A DNA stretch of 64,000 nt from Agroathelia rolfsii (taxonomy: Eukaryota; Basidiomycota; Agaricomycetes; Amylocorticiales; Amylocorticiaceae): the NCBI GenBank assembly GCA_018343915.1, contig JABRWF010000006.1, positions 2,666,001 through 2,730,000 on the forward strand, read 5' to 3'. The notes beneath the pieces were generated by a model that ran no database searches, was not told the origin of the DNA, and worked only from the letters and a program-made list of their open reading frames with translations. Shown one piece after another: positions 24,009-36,085 of this stretch (positions are counted from its first letter, which is position 1; every line of letters starts with the position of its first letter). The translations under genes were made by a program, and so were the position numbers.

Positions 24009-24356
24009 ATGCAACTGAAATCCAGCCTCTCTCTCTCTCTCTGCTTGGCTGTTGCTTCGCTGATGAGCCCTGTGTCCTGTGCAACTATTGCTCTCAGCGT
24101 ACGCACATTTTAAAAAAAAAAGCAAATCCACTCTAAACTCACGTATAATATACAGTCTGTTGTCCCAGAAATGCCTCAAAGCACTTTCACGGCCACGCGT
24201 GTGTTTATGACCCCAATTCAGGAGTCTCCTTTCATGTCCGAAGCTACGAGTGTGGTGACGTGGACCGCCTATCCGACTAGTTCTAGCGTCGCGGGTAAGC
24301 GGGACATCTTCACGTCTATCATGTTGATATACAGACGTTGATTTTAACCAGCTTAG
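24009..24356 (+). CDS. Small secreted protein, ~77 residues
   Basis: Three exons: 24009-24098, 24156-24294 and a 5-nt terminal exon 24352-24356 carrying the stop. The product starts with a strong signal peptide (MQLKSSLSLSLCLAVASLMS, then SCA). The mature part of about 50 residues is rich in Ser, Thr, Val and Met and has no Cys after the signal region. GT-AG introns of 57 nt each fit the local pattern. If the second intron is not used, the frame instead ends GKRDIFTSIMLIYRR. A CT-repeat encodes part of the signal peptide. No homologue is recognised. Could be an effector-like or cell-wall peptide, but that is inference. Confidence 0.5.
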
Positions 24357-26614
24357 CGTTGATCTTTTAATGTTGATCTGGAGTTGTACGGACGGACAAG
24401 TTGAAATTAGATACTACTACGGCTTGAATATCATTGATTATCTATTTTGAGAATGTGATGTTTATTGAACCTTTATTGAGCTATCCCAAATTGCTGGCTA
24501 GACCAAAGAACTTGAAGTTATCATATGAACCAATTCTGATAATTCAACTTACTCATTTGATTATTTTCTGCCACGTCTACCAACGCGTTGGTCTATGAGC
24601 GTTAATTAATGACCCACGATATCAGAGACCCTGGTCAAAGAAAAGAAGCGCACCATTGACCAAACTACTGGAGATCCCGGGTTCAAACGAAGCTATTAAT
24701 CGTCCCTGTCGTAGAACTATGATCTATTGCTCTCGGGACCGAAAAGATGTTCCCATGACCAATCATTTGATAGTTATGCTTCTCAAAGAAAGCGAGAGCG
24801 CTTTTGCAACGAGGTACCTCAAAAGATTTTTTAGAAGATAACATGATCATGACTCATGTCCGGCATGGCCGTCCGTATCAGCGGCTGTCCCTCACTTGTA
24901 CAAAAGCTGATTTCACGATACCATATGGAAATAAGTGTCTCGGTCATAACAATTACATGTAATATTGCGCAATACTACATCATAGGTAAGCGCCGAATGA
25001 TACGTAGAAATTCAAATTCAATGTAATCAGTGAATGGTCAAATAAATATCTTACTTTCACTAACTAAACATTATTAAATCGAACTTGACTGTTGCTCATT
25101 AGGATTTCGCACTAGGAGAAGAGAACAATGCGGAATTTGCAATGTTTGGTAGGATCTCGCCACTCCGTGACGTATTATCACATCATGTATACTAGTAGTA
25201 TCTCGGTGCTTCGGAAGTGTTCCATTTGTCATGTAAAACCTGCAGGAGTGATTTCAGGGTACTGCCAAGCCCGTGGAAGACCCATGATGATGCTGCTTTT
25301 CTGGAGACGAGCTTCTGCTAAGACTCCATTTAATCTTCACTCCGACAATGTCCCGTATATTGACTCTCTTCACTACGGCCACAGCAAGGCATACCGAGTT
25401 CAATGGTACATGGCTCCCAACGCCGACATCACGTGATTTAAACAATACTCATTACTATTTGCCGAGATGATTAGTGATTATTTATCGTCATTCTCTCTTG
25501 TTCAATCAATAAACGTGACTTTACAAATGCGAACGCTATCAATGCTTCACACACACGAGTTTCCCATGCTAAGGACTTCGCGTGCTATCTGCTGGCAGTA
25601 AGAAGACCGAAGTCCAGATAACTGAATGTCTGCCTTGCGCCCGGGTGTCCTTAGATGCTTATAAACTTTCACGTGCTATGCATGGTTTTAATGCAACTTT
25701 CGCCTTTTGTCCTTCTCATAGTATTATAATGTAGAGACACGTTCGATTATTATGATCGGACTCTTGTATCCCCACATTGGGCTGACTGTATGTCGGATGG
25801 CAAACAACATAGAACTGAATTTGTGTGATTTTTTTTTTTGATTGATAGAACTAAATGTATAGGTGAGTCCGATCGGCTTAGCTGTATCAACCACGGAGAT
25901 GAATTTCCGACAAGTTACCGAAAGTTGACGGGTGTAACATCTTGAATATGTATAGGATTTATTGCTTAGCATCGATATCCCCAGAACCATTAGAACTGCG
26001 TCAAGAAAATTTCCAAGCTGTGCTGGTCATCGCATCAGAAAACTGAGAAACCTGATGAGAATATCCGATGGTTAAAGAGTACGGTGCTTGTTAGGAATAT
26101 CAATCGAGGTGGGGCTAGCGATAATCACAATCAACAGGCGCCTTGGTTTGATTTATTTAAGAAGTGTGGATTCATGAGTGCCTTGAAAATTGTTTGATGT
26201 AATACTAGTTGGCCTTTCATGTGAAGAAAAACAAAGGGCATATTACGGCGGATGATAGTTTTCAGGGGAATTCTACTTGGGCGGCATGACGTCGACCCCG
26301 TGAAACGTTGACAGGCGTGCGACTATCGTACAAGGAAAACAATGATGTTATATCAGGTCACATGAAAGCTTGTTTGACAGCGGCACATCTTGTGCGGAAA
26401 TAGAAATACGGCGGACGTCTACGAACGTCAGGGGATGGGCATCGCGTCAACCATTCCAGTAATTCAACGGAAATGGGGCTCGCATAAGAAGTATGTATGG
26501 CCTGAGAGAGGGGTATACGTTTGAGTATCAAGAGGCAAGTGATTCTGATCCGTGCTGAATTAATTAATACAATACAATTAACGAAATGAAGGGAAGGCGT
26601 ACATTGAATAGAAG
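24357..26614. other. Long intergenic region
   Basis: About 2.2 kb without a recognised gene. ORFs at 25128-25436 and 25724-25990 look non-coding. T- and A-tracts only. Confidence 0.45.
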
Positions 26615-27226
26615 CTATCTACGACTTTTGCCTTTGCCTTTGCCTTTGCCTTGGACCAATGTGAAGCCGTCTTCGTCTACGATGGGTTCTGGCCTTTGTG
26701 ACGGCACAGGGTCATCAGCCCTGTCAACAAGCATCGGCACATCGTCATCGCCGCCGCCGCTCCCATCACTATCAGAACCATCGTCCTCCCATTCGTTATC
26801 ATCATTTGGTTCGTGATGTGCTTGAACCTTCCGACCCCGAAACTTTTCTGCCTGGAGTTCCCATTTTATGACTTCATCGTTCTCTGTAGTGTTCCCAGAG
26901 TTGACGTTGACCCATAGCTTCACTATGTCTCTAGCAACCCCCTCCGCACTATCATCTTCCAGTACCGTGTTGAATTCGTCCTCCATGATCTGCAGTAGCA
27001 TTTCCTCTATATACTCTACGTCGGGCGCCGGAGCGGATGTGTCCTCTGGCTCAGTGAACTGGTCGACGAGCACTGAGGCCATCCATATTCTTTTGGATGC
27101 GGATGCCGATCCGGCCCATGATTCATCTACGGCAAGGCGGAGCACTGGCCAGATGGCCAACCGAGCAATGACACCACGAGCGAAAAGTACAGCAGCAGGA
27201 GATGGGGAATTATCAGTCGAGGCCAT
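26615..27226 (-). CDS. TSR2: Pre-rRNA-processing protein TSR2
   Basis: Tsr2 escorts ribosomal protein Rps26 into the 40S pre-ribosome. The frame has the Tsr2 core (ARGVIARLAIWPVLRLAVDE, then SWAGSASASKRIWMASVLVD). The usual WGG is WAG here. An acidic stretch (DDNEWEDDGSDSDGSGGGDD) and the conserved C-terminal signature DEDGFTLVQGKGKGKGKSRR follow. A single exon of about 203 residues is read from the second in-frame ATG (27224-27226). The first ATG (27259) would add 11 residues. The GGCAAA repeat near the 3' end encodes the Gly-Lys tail. It diverges from GRC3 across 145 bp. Confidence 0.92.
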   Translation of the reverse strand: MASTDNSPSPAAVLFARGVIARLAIWPVLRLAVDESWAGSASASKRIWMASVLVDQFTEPEDTSAPAPDVEYIEEMLLQIMEDEFNTVLEDDSAEGVARDIVKLWVNVNSGNTTENDEVIKWELQAEKFRGRKVQAHHEPNDDNEWEDDGSDSDGSGGGDDDVPMLVDRADDPVPSQRPEPIVDEDGFTLVQGKGKGKGKSRR

Positions 27227-27371
27227 AGCGAGAAGGAAAGTTGTCGATGGATAATGCAATGCAAGTGCCTCGTAAATTTGAACAAGAATAAATGATTATT
27301 TTTCTTGATTCGACCAAAATCTGTAACTTCATCGCGGACTTTGAAAATTTCAAGTTTCTTCCGGTCCGACG
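27227..27371. promoter_or_regulatory. Shared divergent promoter region of TSR2 and GRC3
   Basis: Only 145 bp separate the two start codons, which point in opposite directions, so both promoters must sit here or overlap the genes. No canonical TATA box is obvious. Confidence 0.6.
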
Positions 27372-29868
27372 ATGCTCAGCGCTCTCGCAGCAAGAAGAGC
27401 ACGCCAGGCAGCGGTTACTGTTTCTGCTGCCCCTGCATCTGAAAAGACTGGTGTTGTTACGAATGCTTCATCTAGCTCTGCTGATCCCGACACGAAAAAA
27501 CCTGCGCTAGCAACTCGTCAGCAGCCGAACTCAAAAGGCAAAAAACGCAGGAAAAGTGACAGCAGCATTGAATCTCGCCGCAAACCTTTAAAAAATGCTC
27601 GGTACTTTGTCCAAGATCTGGGAAATGATTCTCCAAGCCAGGAGAACGATCTTATGAGCGATGAAGATGAAGATGGAGATGCTTCCTTGGTGTCTGACGG
27701 TGATGATGTTGCCGAGACTATTACGCCTGTTGTAGTCCAAGACCAAAAGAAGAAACGAGATTGGTCTCCTAGCCGTCCATATCAGAATATCTCTGGGGAT
27801 GAGAGCGACAACATACCTATTGACGGCGGCGATGAAATGCCTGGCCCCACCTTCCTTCCATCAGCATCGAATATGCTACCCAATCACACATTATCCACAT
27901 TCCGCCCTATCCTTCGACAAAATATCTTTCCTCTATCTGTGGACGAACTACTACATCTCAAGTTCGATGTTTCCGACGCCTCCGAAGCTGCTGTTCTGAG
28001 TATACCATGGGATCAAACACTTTGCATTTTCGGTGTATGTACACTTGTAGTAGTGAGGGGTTCTATCTCCGTGCAGGGTACACGACTACGACCGTCACGT
28101 ATTTTCCATCGTGTATTTGCCCCTAAAAGCGCACCCTTACCCGTTATCAAAGTTTTAGAAGAAGATGGCGACGTGATTGAAGGCTTAAGCTTTGATGGAA
28201 ATCCTCTTCTACGGGACGCCTTGCAAACTAAAGGAGCGTTAGTTATTATTCGGGCTTTGTCGACCGGGATCGAGAACATTGGTCAAATCTGTCGTGTATT
28301 TGATGGTGCCTTCACAAAAACGTTTTCAATTACACAAAGCCTTCATACCCCTGGTGTTTGCTCTGTAAGCCTTTCCATTTTGAAAGTGTAGGTTGTGGTG
28401 TGATAACCGTAGACCTAGATTGTTGAACAAGGCCGTGACGTTGTGCCATTTGAAATTACGGAGGCATGGGATAGAGCTTTGGGAACAATAGATAGTCTTA
28501 TGGGCTCGATTAATCAACCCATAAGTTCACCGCCGATCCTGATGGTCAAAGGGCTTAAAAAAAGCGGGAAAAGTACGTTTGCCAGAATGTTGACAAACCG
28601 ATTGTTAGAAAGGCTAGTCGTTCAGGGATCTCTCCTTTTTATAGAAAGTTTTAATCACCTGTATATATAGATATCCTGCAGTTGCGTTTCTAGAAACGGA
28701 CCTGGGGCAGTCAGAATTCACACCCGCTGGCATGGTTGCGCTAAACATCGTTCATTTGCCTATTTTTGGTTTGGGATAGTTCACCTCTCAATATTTTTAG
28801 TTGAGTAATATTTATCCTCCAGGACCACCCTTCACGCATTTTGATGTGCCACACCGAGCTCACTATATTGGGGCTACTTCTCCTCGACCATCGCCATCTC
28901 ACTACTTGGCAGCCATAGATGATCTGGTTCAGTCGTATCGGTTAGACATTCAGTATGCCGAGTTAGAATCGGCTTATGAAAGGGATGCCTCGTACAATGA
29001 TGGCATTCCTCTCGTGGTAAACACGATGGGATGGACTAAAGGACTTGGCGCCGATCTTGTATGGAAGATCCAAGAAATGGTCGAACCTACGCATATATTC
29101 AATCTTCAAGATCAGGCTTCACCCATGTGGCCAACATCCCTTCCAAACGGACTAGAAGGATCATTTTCAACCTCGCGAACCATTTCCTTACCACCAATGC
29201 AACCATCTGTACTGGCATCCCTATACACGGCAGCGGACCATCGTAGTGTATCACTCCTTTCTTATTTCCACAGCGTTCTATCGATCAAGCCTAACGGGAC
29301 AGCCGGATCCTTATCTTGGAAGATGAATGTACCGGTTTGCGCCATGTATCCTTACGAAGTTAACCCTCGTCTGGCCTTCGAGAGAGCGTTTCTTACGGGA
29401 GCTGGGATGGAGGATGTTGTTCCTGAAGAGCTAAACACCGTTCTCAACGGCGCCATCGTTGGTCTCGTCGAATGTGATACAGGCAGCCTCACGTCTTTAG
29501 ACGGAAATGATGGAAACGCGTCCGCTTCTACAAATTCAATCATCCCATATCAACAGAGTGCCGTACCGCCTTCACCATCTACTTCATCATGTCTGGGTTT
29601 AGCCCTCATACGCGGCATTTCAAAAGATCAGTTCAATATGCATGTTTTGACGCCCATCGCACCCTCATCACTCGGGGCTGCTCGAGTGCTGGTGAAAGGC
29701 GAGATGGAATTGCCCGTATGGGGTATGCTGGATTTTCGGGATGCGGAAGGCGCAGTTGCGGGGGTAGAGCAGGACAGGGTGCCTTTCTTACGCTGGGGTC
29801 GTGGCGAAGGAGCAGGTGGGGAGCGCAGGAGGATCAGACGTAATTTGATGAGAAAAGCGCAAGGATGA
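27372..29868 (+). CDS. GRC3: Polynucleotide 5'-hydroxyl-kinase GRC3/NOL9
   Basis: Grc3 phosphorylates the 5'-OH RNA end made by Las1 during ITS2 processing in the nucleolus. Exons: 27372-28364, 28419-28612, 28671-28768, 28823-29868, giving 776 residues. The N-terminal 150 residues are basic/acidic low complexity, then the Grc3 N-terminal domain. The P-loop is GLKKSGKST, the second nucleotide-binding block is FLETDLGQSEFTPAG, and PPFTHFDVPHRAHYIGATSP follows, all characteristic of the Clp1/Grc3 kinase family. The intron at 28613-28670 begins with GC, not GT, but only this junction gives the conserved ...ERYPAVAFLETDLGQ reading. The C-terminus is Gly/Arg-rich (WGRGEGAGGERRRIRRN). Confidence 0.95.
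28613..28670 (+). other. GC-AG intron in GRC3
   Basis: The 58-nt intron starts GCTAGT and ends ATATAG. The alternative GT three bases downstream would break the conserved reading. Confidence 0.65.
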
Positions 29869-30072
29869 GGATAGGAATGAGTTTTGATTGTGTATTCGAT
29901 ATTAGCTGGTACATGATCTATTGGTGTCTTGTATATTCATATCTTCGCCCTGAGTAAATGACAGTTTCGGACCAATCGCGCTTCGGAAATTTTACCGGAT
30001 TCGGACTAAAAGAAGGCGCGAATTGGCGCGGCAACTTGGAGGCAAGAGCAAAACACTCCATCATCGTCAAAG

Positions 30073-32157
30073 ATGTCGATGCAGATTTTCGCAGACCAGG
30101 TGCATCTGCTGCTCTAGCTATATCTTGTCCTTACTTATCAGTCTGTCAGGCTACCGAGGAAAAAGCCGAAAATGCTCGCCTTTCCTCCTTTGTTGGCGCC
30201 CTTGCCTTGGGTGATTTGGTCAAATCCACACTGGGCCCAAAAGGCATGAACAAGATTCTCCAGTCCGGATCGACGGGAGACATCAACGTAACGAACGATG
30301 GCGCAACTATTCTAAAAGCAATTCAACTTGATAATGCTGCCGCCAAGATTCTTGTCAACATCTCCAAAGTGCAAGATGACGAAGTCGGTGATGGCACGAC
30401 GAGTGTAACCGTGCTGGCTGCCGAGCTGCTGCGCGAAGCGGAAAAGCTGATCGCGCAGAAGATACACCCTCAAACAATTGTGGAAGGATTCCGGATCGCG
30501 AGTGCAGCTGCGCTGAAAGCTCTGGAAGGGGCAGCTGTTAACAACGCGTGTGTGTCTTGATATATCTACTTTCTATGCAGATCTAACGAACCTAATAGAT
30601 CGGATACTGCTGCTTTCCGGAAGGATCTTTTCAACATTGCACGAACGACTCTTTCATCCAAAGTTCTATCTCAAGATAAAGATTACTTCGCTAATCTTGC
30701 CGTAGATGCCGTGTTACGACTAAAGGTATGTGAAAACGTAAGCTTCTCGCCTTTAGCGCGTTTTGAATTAGTTTCGTAGGGATCAACGGATTTGGAACAC
30801 ATTCAAATCATCAAAAAAGTTGGCGGAAAGCTTACTGATTCTTACCTTGATGAAGGTATGCTATTGATCTTGTCATCATTAGCCTTTCTGTTGTTAATGA
30901 TGCTGCAGGCTTCATCCTTGACAAGTCTATTGCCGTCAACTCTCCAAAACGACTGGAAAAGGCGAAAATCTTGATTGCCAACACATGTAAGTAGTTAGCT
31001 GTCATTGTTCAGACATTCATTAACATTTTCGCATTGCAGCCATGGATACTGATAAGATAAAAATCTTTGGCGCGCGTATCAAGGTCGATGGAACAGGAAA
31101 ACTCGCTGAACTGGAAAGAGCAGAAAGGGTATGTCCCAGAGTGTGGGATTCCGTGCAGCTACTCAAACCCATTATAGGAAAAGATGAAGGCCAAGGTCGA
31201 TGCTATTGCTGCACATGGCATCAACTGCTTCATCAACCGACAGTTGATCTACAACTATCCAGAATCGCTCCTTGCTGAGAAGGGCATTATGGTCATTGAG
31301 CACGCCGATTTCGAGGGTGTTGAGCGGTTATCACTCGTGACCGGTGGTGAAATCACGAGCACGTTCGATCAACCGAATCTTGTCAAGCTGGGCAGCTGTG
31401 ATCTCATTGAGGAAATCATCATTGGCGAGGACAAGGTGTGATTCTTGTGTTTTTTTTTTTTTTTTTTGCGATAAACTTTTATTGAAGAGTATATGCAGCT
31501 TATCAAATTCTCTGGTGTTGCTGCTGGTGAGGCTTGTACTGTCGTTCTCCGTGGCAGTACAGGCCAGATGGTAGATGAAGCCGAGCGGTCATTACACGAT
31601 GCCCTTTCTGTCCTCTCCCAGACTGTCAAGGAAACAAGAATAGTGCTCGGCGGTGGATGTTCAGAAATGTTGATGAGCTGTGCTGTAGATGAGGAGGCGC
31701 GCAAGGTCCAGGGTAAGAGAGCCATTGCCGCCGAAGCATTCGGACGGGCTTTGAGGCAAATACCGACCATCCTGGCTGATAACGCTGGATATGATTCTTC
31801 CGAGCTCGTGTCTCAGTTGCGTGCAGCTCACTATAAGGGACAGTCTGATGCCGGTCTCGGTATGTCTTATAATCTCTTTCGGTCTTGAGAGAAAACACAC
31901 TTTGATTGTTCTTCTAACTGGCATATCCTTTGATAGATATGGAGCAAGGCACAATCGGGTCTATGAAGTCTTTGGGTATCACTGAGAGCTATAAGCTCAA
32001 ACGTCAGGTCGTGCTGAGCGCTACCGAGGCAGCTGAGATGATTATACGGTAATGCTTTCACTTGCTGAAAGCAATGCATCCAATTGCTTATCACTTCTCC
32101 TTTTCCAGCGTTGATGATATTTTGAGAGCAACACCACGCAAGCGTGAGGCAGTATAA
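30073..32157 (+). CDS. CCT2: T-complex protein 1 subunit beta (chaperonin CCT2)
   Basis: CCT2 is one of eight subunits of the cytosolic TRiC/CCT ring that folds actin, tubulin and others. The start ATG (30073) gives MSMQIFADQ, spliced to [20 protein letters not shown] across intron 30100-30149. The longer upstream frame from 29958 is not used. ATP-site motifs [18 protein letters not shown] and [11 protein letters not shown] are present, and the end APRKR-like TPRKREAV is typical of the beta subunit. Ten exons were read, including 30150-30547 and 30599-about 30725, separated by GT-AG introns. An intron near 31437 carries a long T-tract. Length about 525 residues is normal for CCT subunits. Confidence 0.96.
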
Positions 32158-32310
32158 AATGCGTAATGATGTAATACTTCACATAATAATTTACATGATG
32201 TTTGGAAGAGAGATATTGCTGGTTATGATACAGGATGCAGTGAGAGAAAAGAAAAATATAAATCAATCGCAGTGCACTCGGTACACTGCGGGAGGGGGGT
32301 TGATACCAGC

Positions 32311-34555
32311 TCAACGGCCCGAGCTGACACGACGCAGCCATGAGTGAACGCCGAAGACGGTCTTGACGGTCGTAGGCAGGCTGTCGCTTGAGGCCATTGT
32401 CTTGGCCTTAGCGGCCGTAACAATCTCCTGCGAGCTATCGCGGGTGAAGCTCCTTTCTGGACGTGCTGCGGAAGAAGGGATAAGAACGTAAATTACGATA
32501 CACGCATCATCACTGGGAACTAAGAGCGCTTACCTCTTGATGCAGGCCTGGAAGCAGCCTCTTGTTCGGCTAAGTAATTGTGATGCACCATCATGAACAC
32601 CATAATACGTTTTACAAAGAAAAGAAAAGGGCAGTGTGCTTACCAAGGTATTTGCCCAAATCGTTCTGGAACGTCTCCCAATCCCAGGTGCTGTTCCCGC
32701 CCTCGGAAGATGACTCGATGACGCGCTTACGCTCTTGCATTGCACTCCATGGGTCACCCTTGAGGAAATATATTGCGCAGTCGACGTAGAGGTCCTCGGG
32801 CACCTTGCGCTGGGATGCGCCCACGGCGATCTGCTGGAGCCAGTACATCCGGTTCTGGACGTTGATCTGTGGAAGGCTGGAATCCTCCCAGGAGTGCAGG
32901 ACGGTACTGAGTTGAGCTATGCATACGAAAATCATCAGAAGATTAGTAAGTTCCACATTATCATCCGCAGCAGCCATTCTTGTTCCTCACCTTGGCGGTT
33001 TTGGGCTAAAAGAAGTGGTGAGTTGGTCAGTTTCATGAATCTCAGTAGTGAGATAAGTGAGGAGGCAGTTACATACCAGATATTCTCAGGAAATCGGCGC
33101 TAAACTCCATATAAGTGTATTCTTGGCCGTTCTGAGCCTTCACGAGCTTGTTCTGCTCCAATGAAGACCGCAGATCGCCACGGAGGAAGTACAGGGCAGC
33201 CTCTGGCCAGCGCAGCTCGGGCAGCGGCGATGTGCTGCTGCGGCAAGCGGTCTCGAAGTTAACCAGCCATTGCTTTGCATCGTCAACCAGGGAGTCTCCG
33301 GTATAGATGAGCGAGCCGGCAGCCTCCCAATTATCGAGGATGTTTGTGAAGACACCTGAGAATGATCATATCCCGGTCAGTCATTCAGTTTACGGCATGA
33401 TTTCGAAGTGTATCAAACTTGTAGAAACGCACCGACAAAGTTCTTAAACTCGGTCTCGAAATGGGACCACTCCCAAAACGAACAGCCAAGTCTGGTCAGC
33501 TCTGTCTGGCGCTCTTTCATAATGTTCTTGAGGTCGCCCGAGAGGAAGTGGATGCCGACGCTAGGCCAGTACGGCTTGGGCACACGGAGTTCTTCTGAGC
33601 GCTGGCCAATGGTTGCAAGCCATGCTTGCGCAACCTCGTCGCCGGGAACGCCGGTGTAGAACGGGGCGGGGTTGAGCGTAGCAACGAGGCGATCGAGCTT
33701 TTCGGGTTTCATAGCTACAGTAAGAATAATAGATTAGGTTATGAAAGGACTTCTGTACTATTGCAATATTGCTCACAGCCAGTGAGGTCGTCTATAAGTT
33801 GCGGTCGCGTCAGCTAATGTACCAAGGAAACGCAAAAAGAGACCATATTACTCACCACACAAGGTCAATAGGTCACGCTTGAAGAGGTTCCATGTCCATT
33901 CGGAGATACCAAAAAGCATGAGATGGCGGAGGCGCTCCAGCATTGCCAAGCGGAGATCCTTGGGCAAGAAATGTGAAGCGATACGAGACCAGTCGCTTTG
34001 ACGAATTCCCCGGGTCTGGCAAGATGCCTCAACATGGTCGAGCCACTCCGAGGCCGGCTTATCGTCCTCGAGAGTCATGGAAGATGACCAAGCTTTAGGC
34101 ATATCGAGCGAGAAGTCCGACGTCGAAACTGTGTAGATACATGTAAGTAAGTCCTATCATGTATGTTCGTAAGGAAATAAAATTACGTTTGCATGCCTTG
34201 CCTATAATATGTTCAGGTACATTTAGTATGCATCGGAGGATAAGAATAAAATGATCTCACCGTAAAATGCAACAAGATCGCGCTTGAAATCTTGCCAATC
34301 CCAATGTTCGTTGCCAAATACGGCGGGGTGCTTTCGTCGCTCCATCATGACATTCTTGAGACTGCCCTTCATAAAATACAGGGCGACGTCTGCCCATTGG
34401 TCCTCCGGGATAGCGAGTTCACGGCCGCATTCTTGGATTCCCTCCAGCCAGCGGAGTTCTTCCTCGGGAAGACCGTTGATTGAGATAGGCACAGCCTCAC
34501 AAGCACTCAGAATCTGGATCAGATCTTCATGCGGAATAAGAGAAACGGACGACAT
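32311..34555 (-). CDS. Protein with five tandem ~95-residue repeats, family unrecognised
   Basis: From ATG 34553-34555 (MSSVSLIPHEDL) the product contains five copies of one domain, each largely on its own exon: about 34555-34250, 34130-33855, 33712-33430, 33360-33080 and 32977-32650. Each copy has the pattern WL..I, then a W, A..FL.GDL...M.ER, and near its end W.W..F...L. Examples are VALYFMKGSLKNVMMERRK and AIYFLKGDPWSAMQERKR. The fourth copy is the most diverged (YTYMEF replaces W.W..F). The tail ends WLRRVSSGR with stop 32311-32313. No signal peptide or membrane segment. The layout (A..FL.G followed by W..F) loosely recalls retrotransposon Gag capsid-like domains, which is only a suggestion. 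Function unknown. Confidence 0.75.
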
Positions 34556-36004
34556 AATGTTGTTGTCGTTTCGACGAAGATATATAAGGAAGGGAAGAGG
34601 GGAAGAAGAGGGTGTAAGGGCGAGATGCGATAACAGCACGATAATGCCCCGCCTTTTGTACTATGGATCCTTTGGAACAGGGAACACGAGAGACCAACGA
34701 TGATAACACGAGGCAGTAACAGGGACCCACAACCATACTCTGGAGCTGACCTGGACGACGATTTGAGGAGAGAATTCAGGGTTGCTACAGCGTAAACCAG
34801 CATGGATCAACATCCCGAATACTCGTGTTTGTTGCTCTGGACGGACCACGTGGCTTTCTCGTGTCTCTTGCTGGTGTGGCAGTGACTGTTACAATAAAGA
34901 TCGAGAGACCATTGGCTTAGGAATTAATCGACACGTTGAAAGCGACGATGGACAAGACACCGATGGTATGGAACACGACACGTGAAAAATATGTTTAGAG
35001 TCCACTTGAAAGACAATAGGGTGAAGTTTACACCAACGACATAGAACGGCAGATGCAGTCAAGTATTGTGAGATGCAATCCGGAAGAGCCGGCATGGATG
35101 CTATCAGTAGTATAGATACTAATGTCCGGTAGGAACGATATATTAATGAAATTTCTAATTTCTAAGACCTGTCTCGAAGATATAAACGCACACAGTGTCA
35201 ATCATTCTGACTCAGAAATAAAAGGATTCTCTCGCGGGATTGTGGCAAACTAAACACAAGTCAGAAGACACCATTTAGTCGTGTTAGTGCTGCGCGCATT
35301 CTTTTGAAGACATTGCATAATGCGATAATACGGTCATGGGCCAAGCTGAAGACTCGGAACATGCAGTTGTGGTGTGTACGGGCCTGATTTAGAATAGCGA
35401 TGCACTGGCATTTCAAGTTATTTGCACTCTGTTTGACCACCGGATCCAAATGCTAGTGGCCTCGGGCCTTAGATCTCAGCGCGCTCATTGGCGACCAGTA
35501 CTCAGTACTCAGTGGTCGCTGACTTGCTGTAGACTTTCTACAAGATGGTATTAGAAGCCACGTCTTCCAGACTACCTAGAAAGATTAATTAGGCGCAAGT
35601 GATCAATGTTAGCATAAGAGGACTGGATTCTGTCAGCTTAACCTATTTGACGCTCACGATGTATAACACAGTGCGTCCGTTAAAGTTGAGATAGCATGCA
35701 GTGTAATACAATTAATTTGCAACTAGCTTTTCGGGAGTGAAACATGTCTCCTCACGAGAGGATTATGATCTGATATAATACACTATCATAACAGGAATAT
35801 AATTTAGGATCGTATGTATGTAGTATAAATTGGCTATTTCAAGATTTACGTGCTATAGAATCCAAACACTGAAAACGAGGAAAAGAGGCCCAACTACAAA
35901 TTTTTGCTATTCATCCAACCTAAGGACGACACGTCTTCATTTCATGATTCCTTTTTGCCAACCGGTCAAGATGCAAAGCTGCTAACGAGCTACCACAAAA
36001 AAAA

Positions 36005-36085
36005 GATATTTTGCGGTGCTGATTCGAACAGTGGCCCCACCCTTAGGCACTAGACCTCAGTTTTAGGTCGCTAAAGCATCAAGAG
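36005..36085 (-). pseudogene. Possible decayed tRNA (Leu-like)
   Basis: On the minus strand a 5-bp stem GACCT/AGGTC encloses a 7-nt loop, followed by a variable-arm-like stretch and CTG-TTCGAAT-CAG, a T-arm-like hairpin. There is no U33 in the loop and the acceptor stem does not pair, so it cannot be functional as read. The order resembles a type II tRNA. Confidence 0.25.

Noticed and set aside
24600..24720. tRNA-like GATCCCGGGTTCAAAC segment
   Set aside because: The T-loop-like core is not enclosed by pairing stems and no acceptor or anticodon arm is found.
26868..27254. Plus-strand 128-codon ORF
   Set aside because: Antisense shadow of TSR2, which has clear family motifs.
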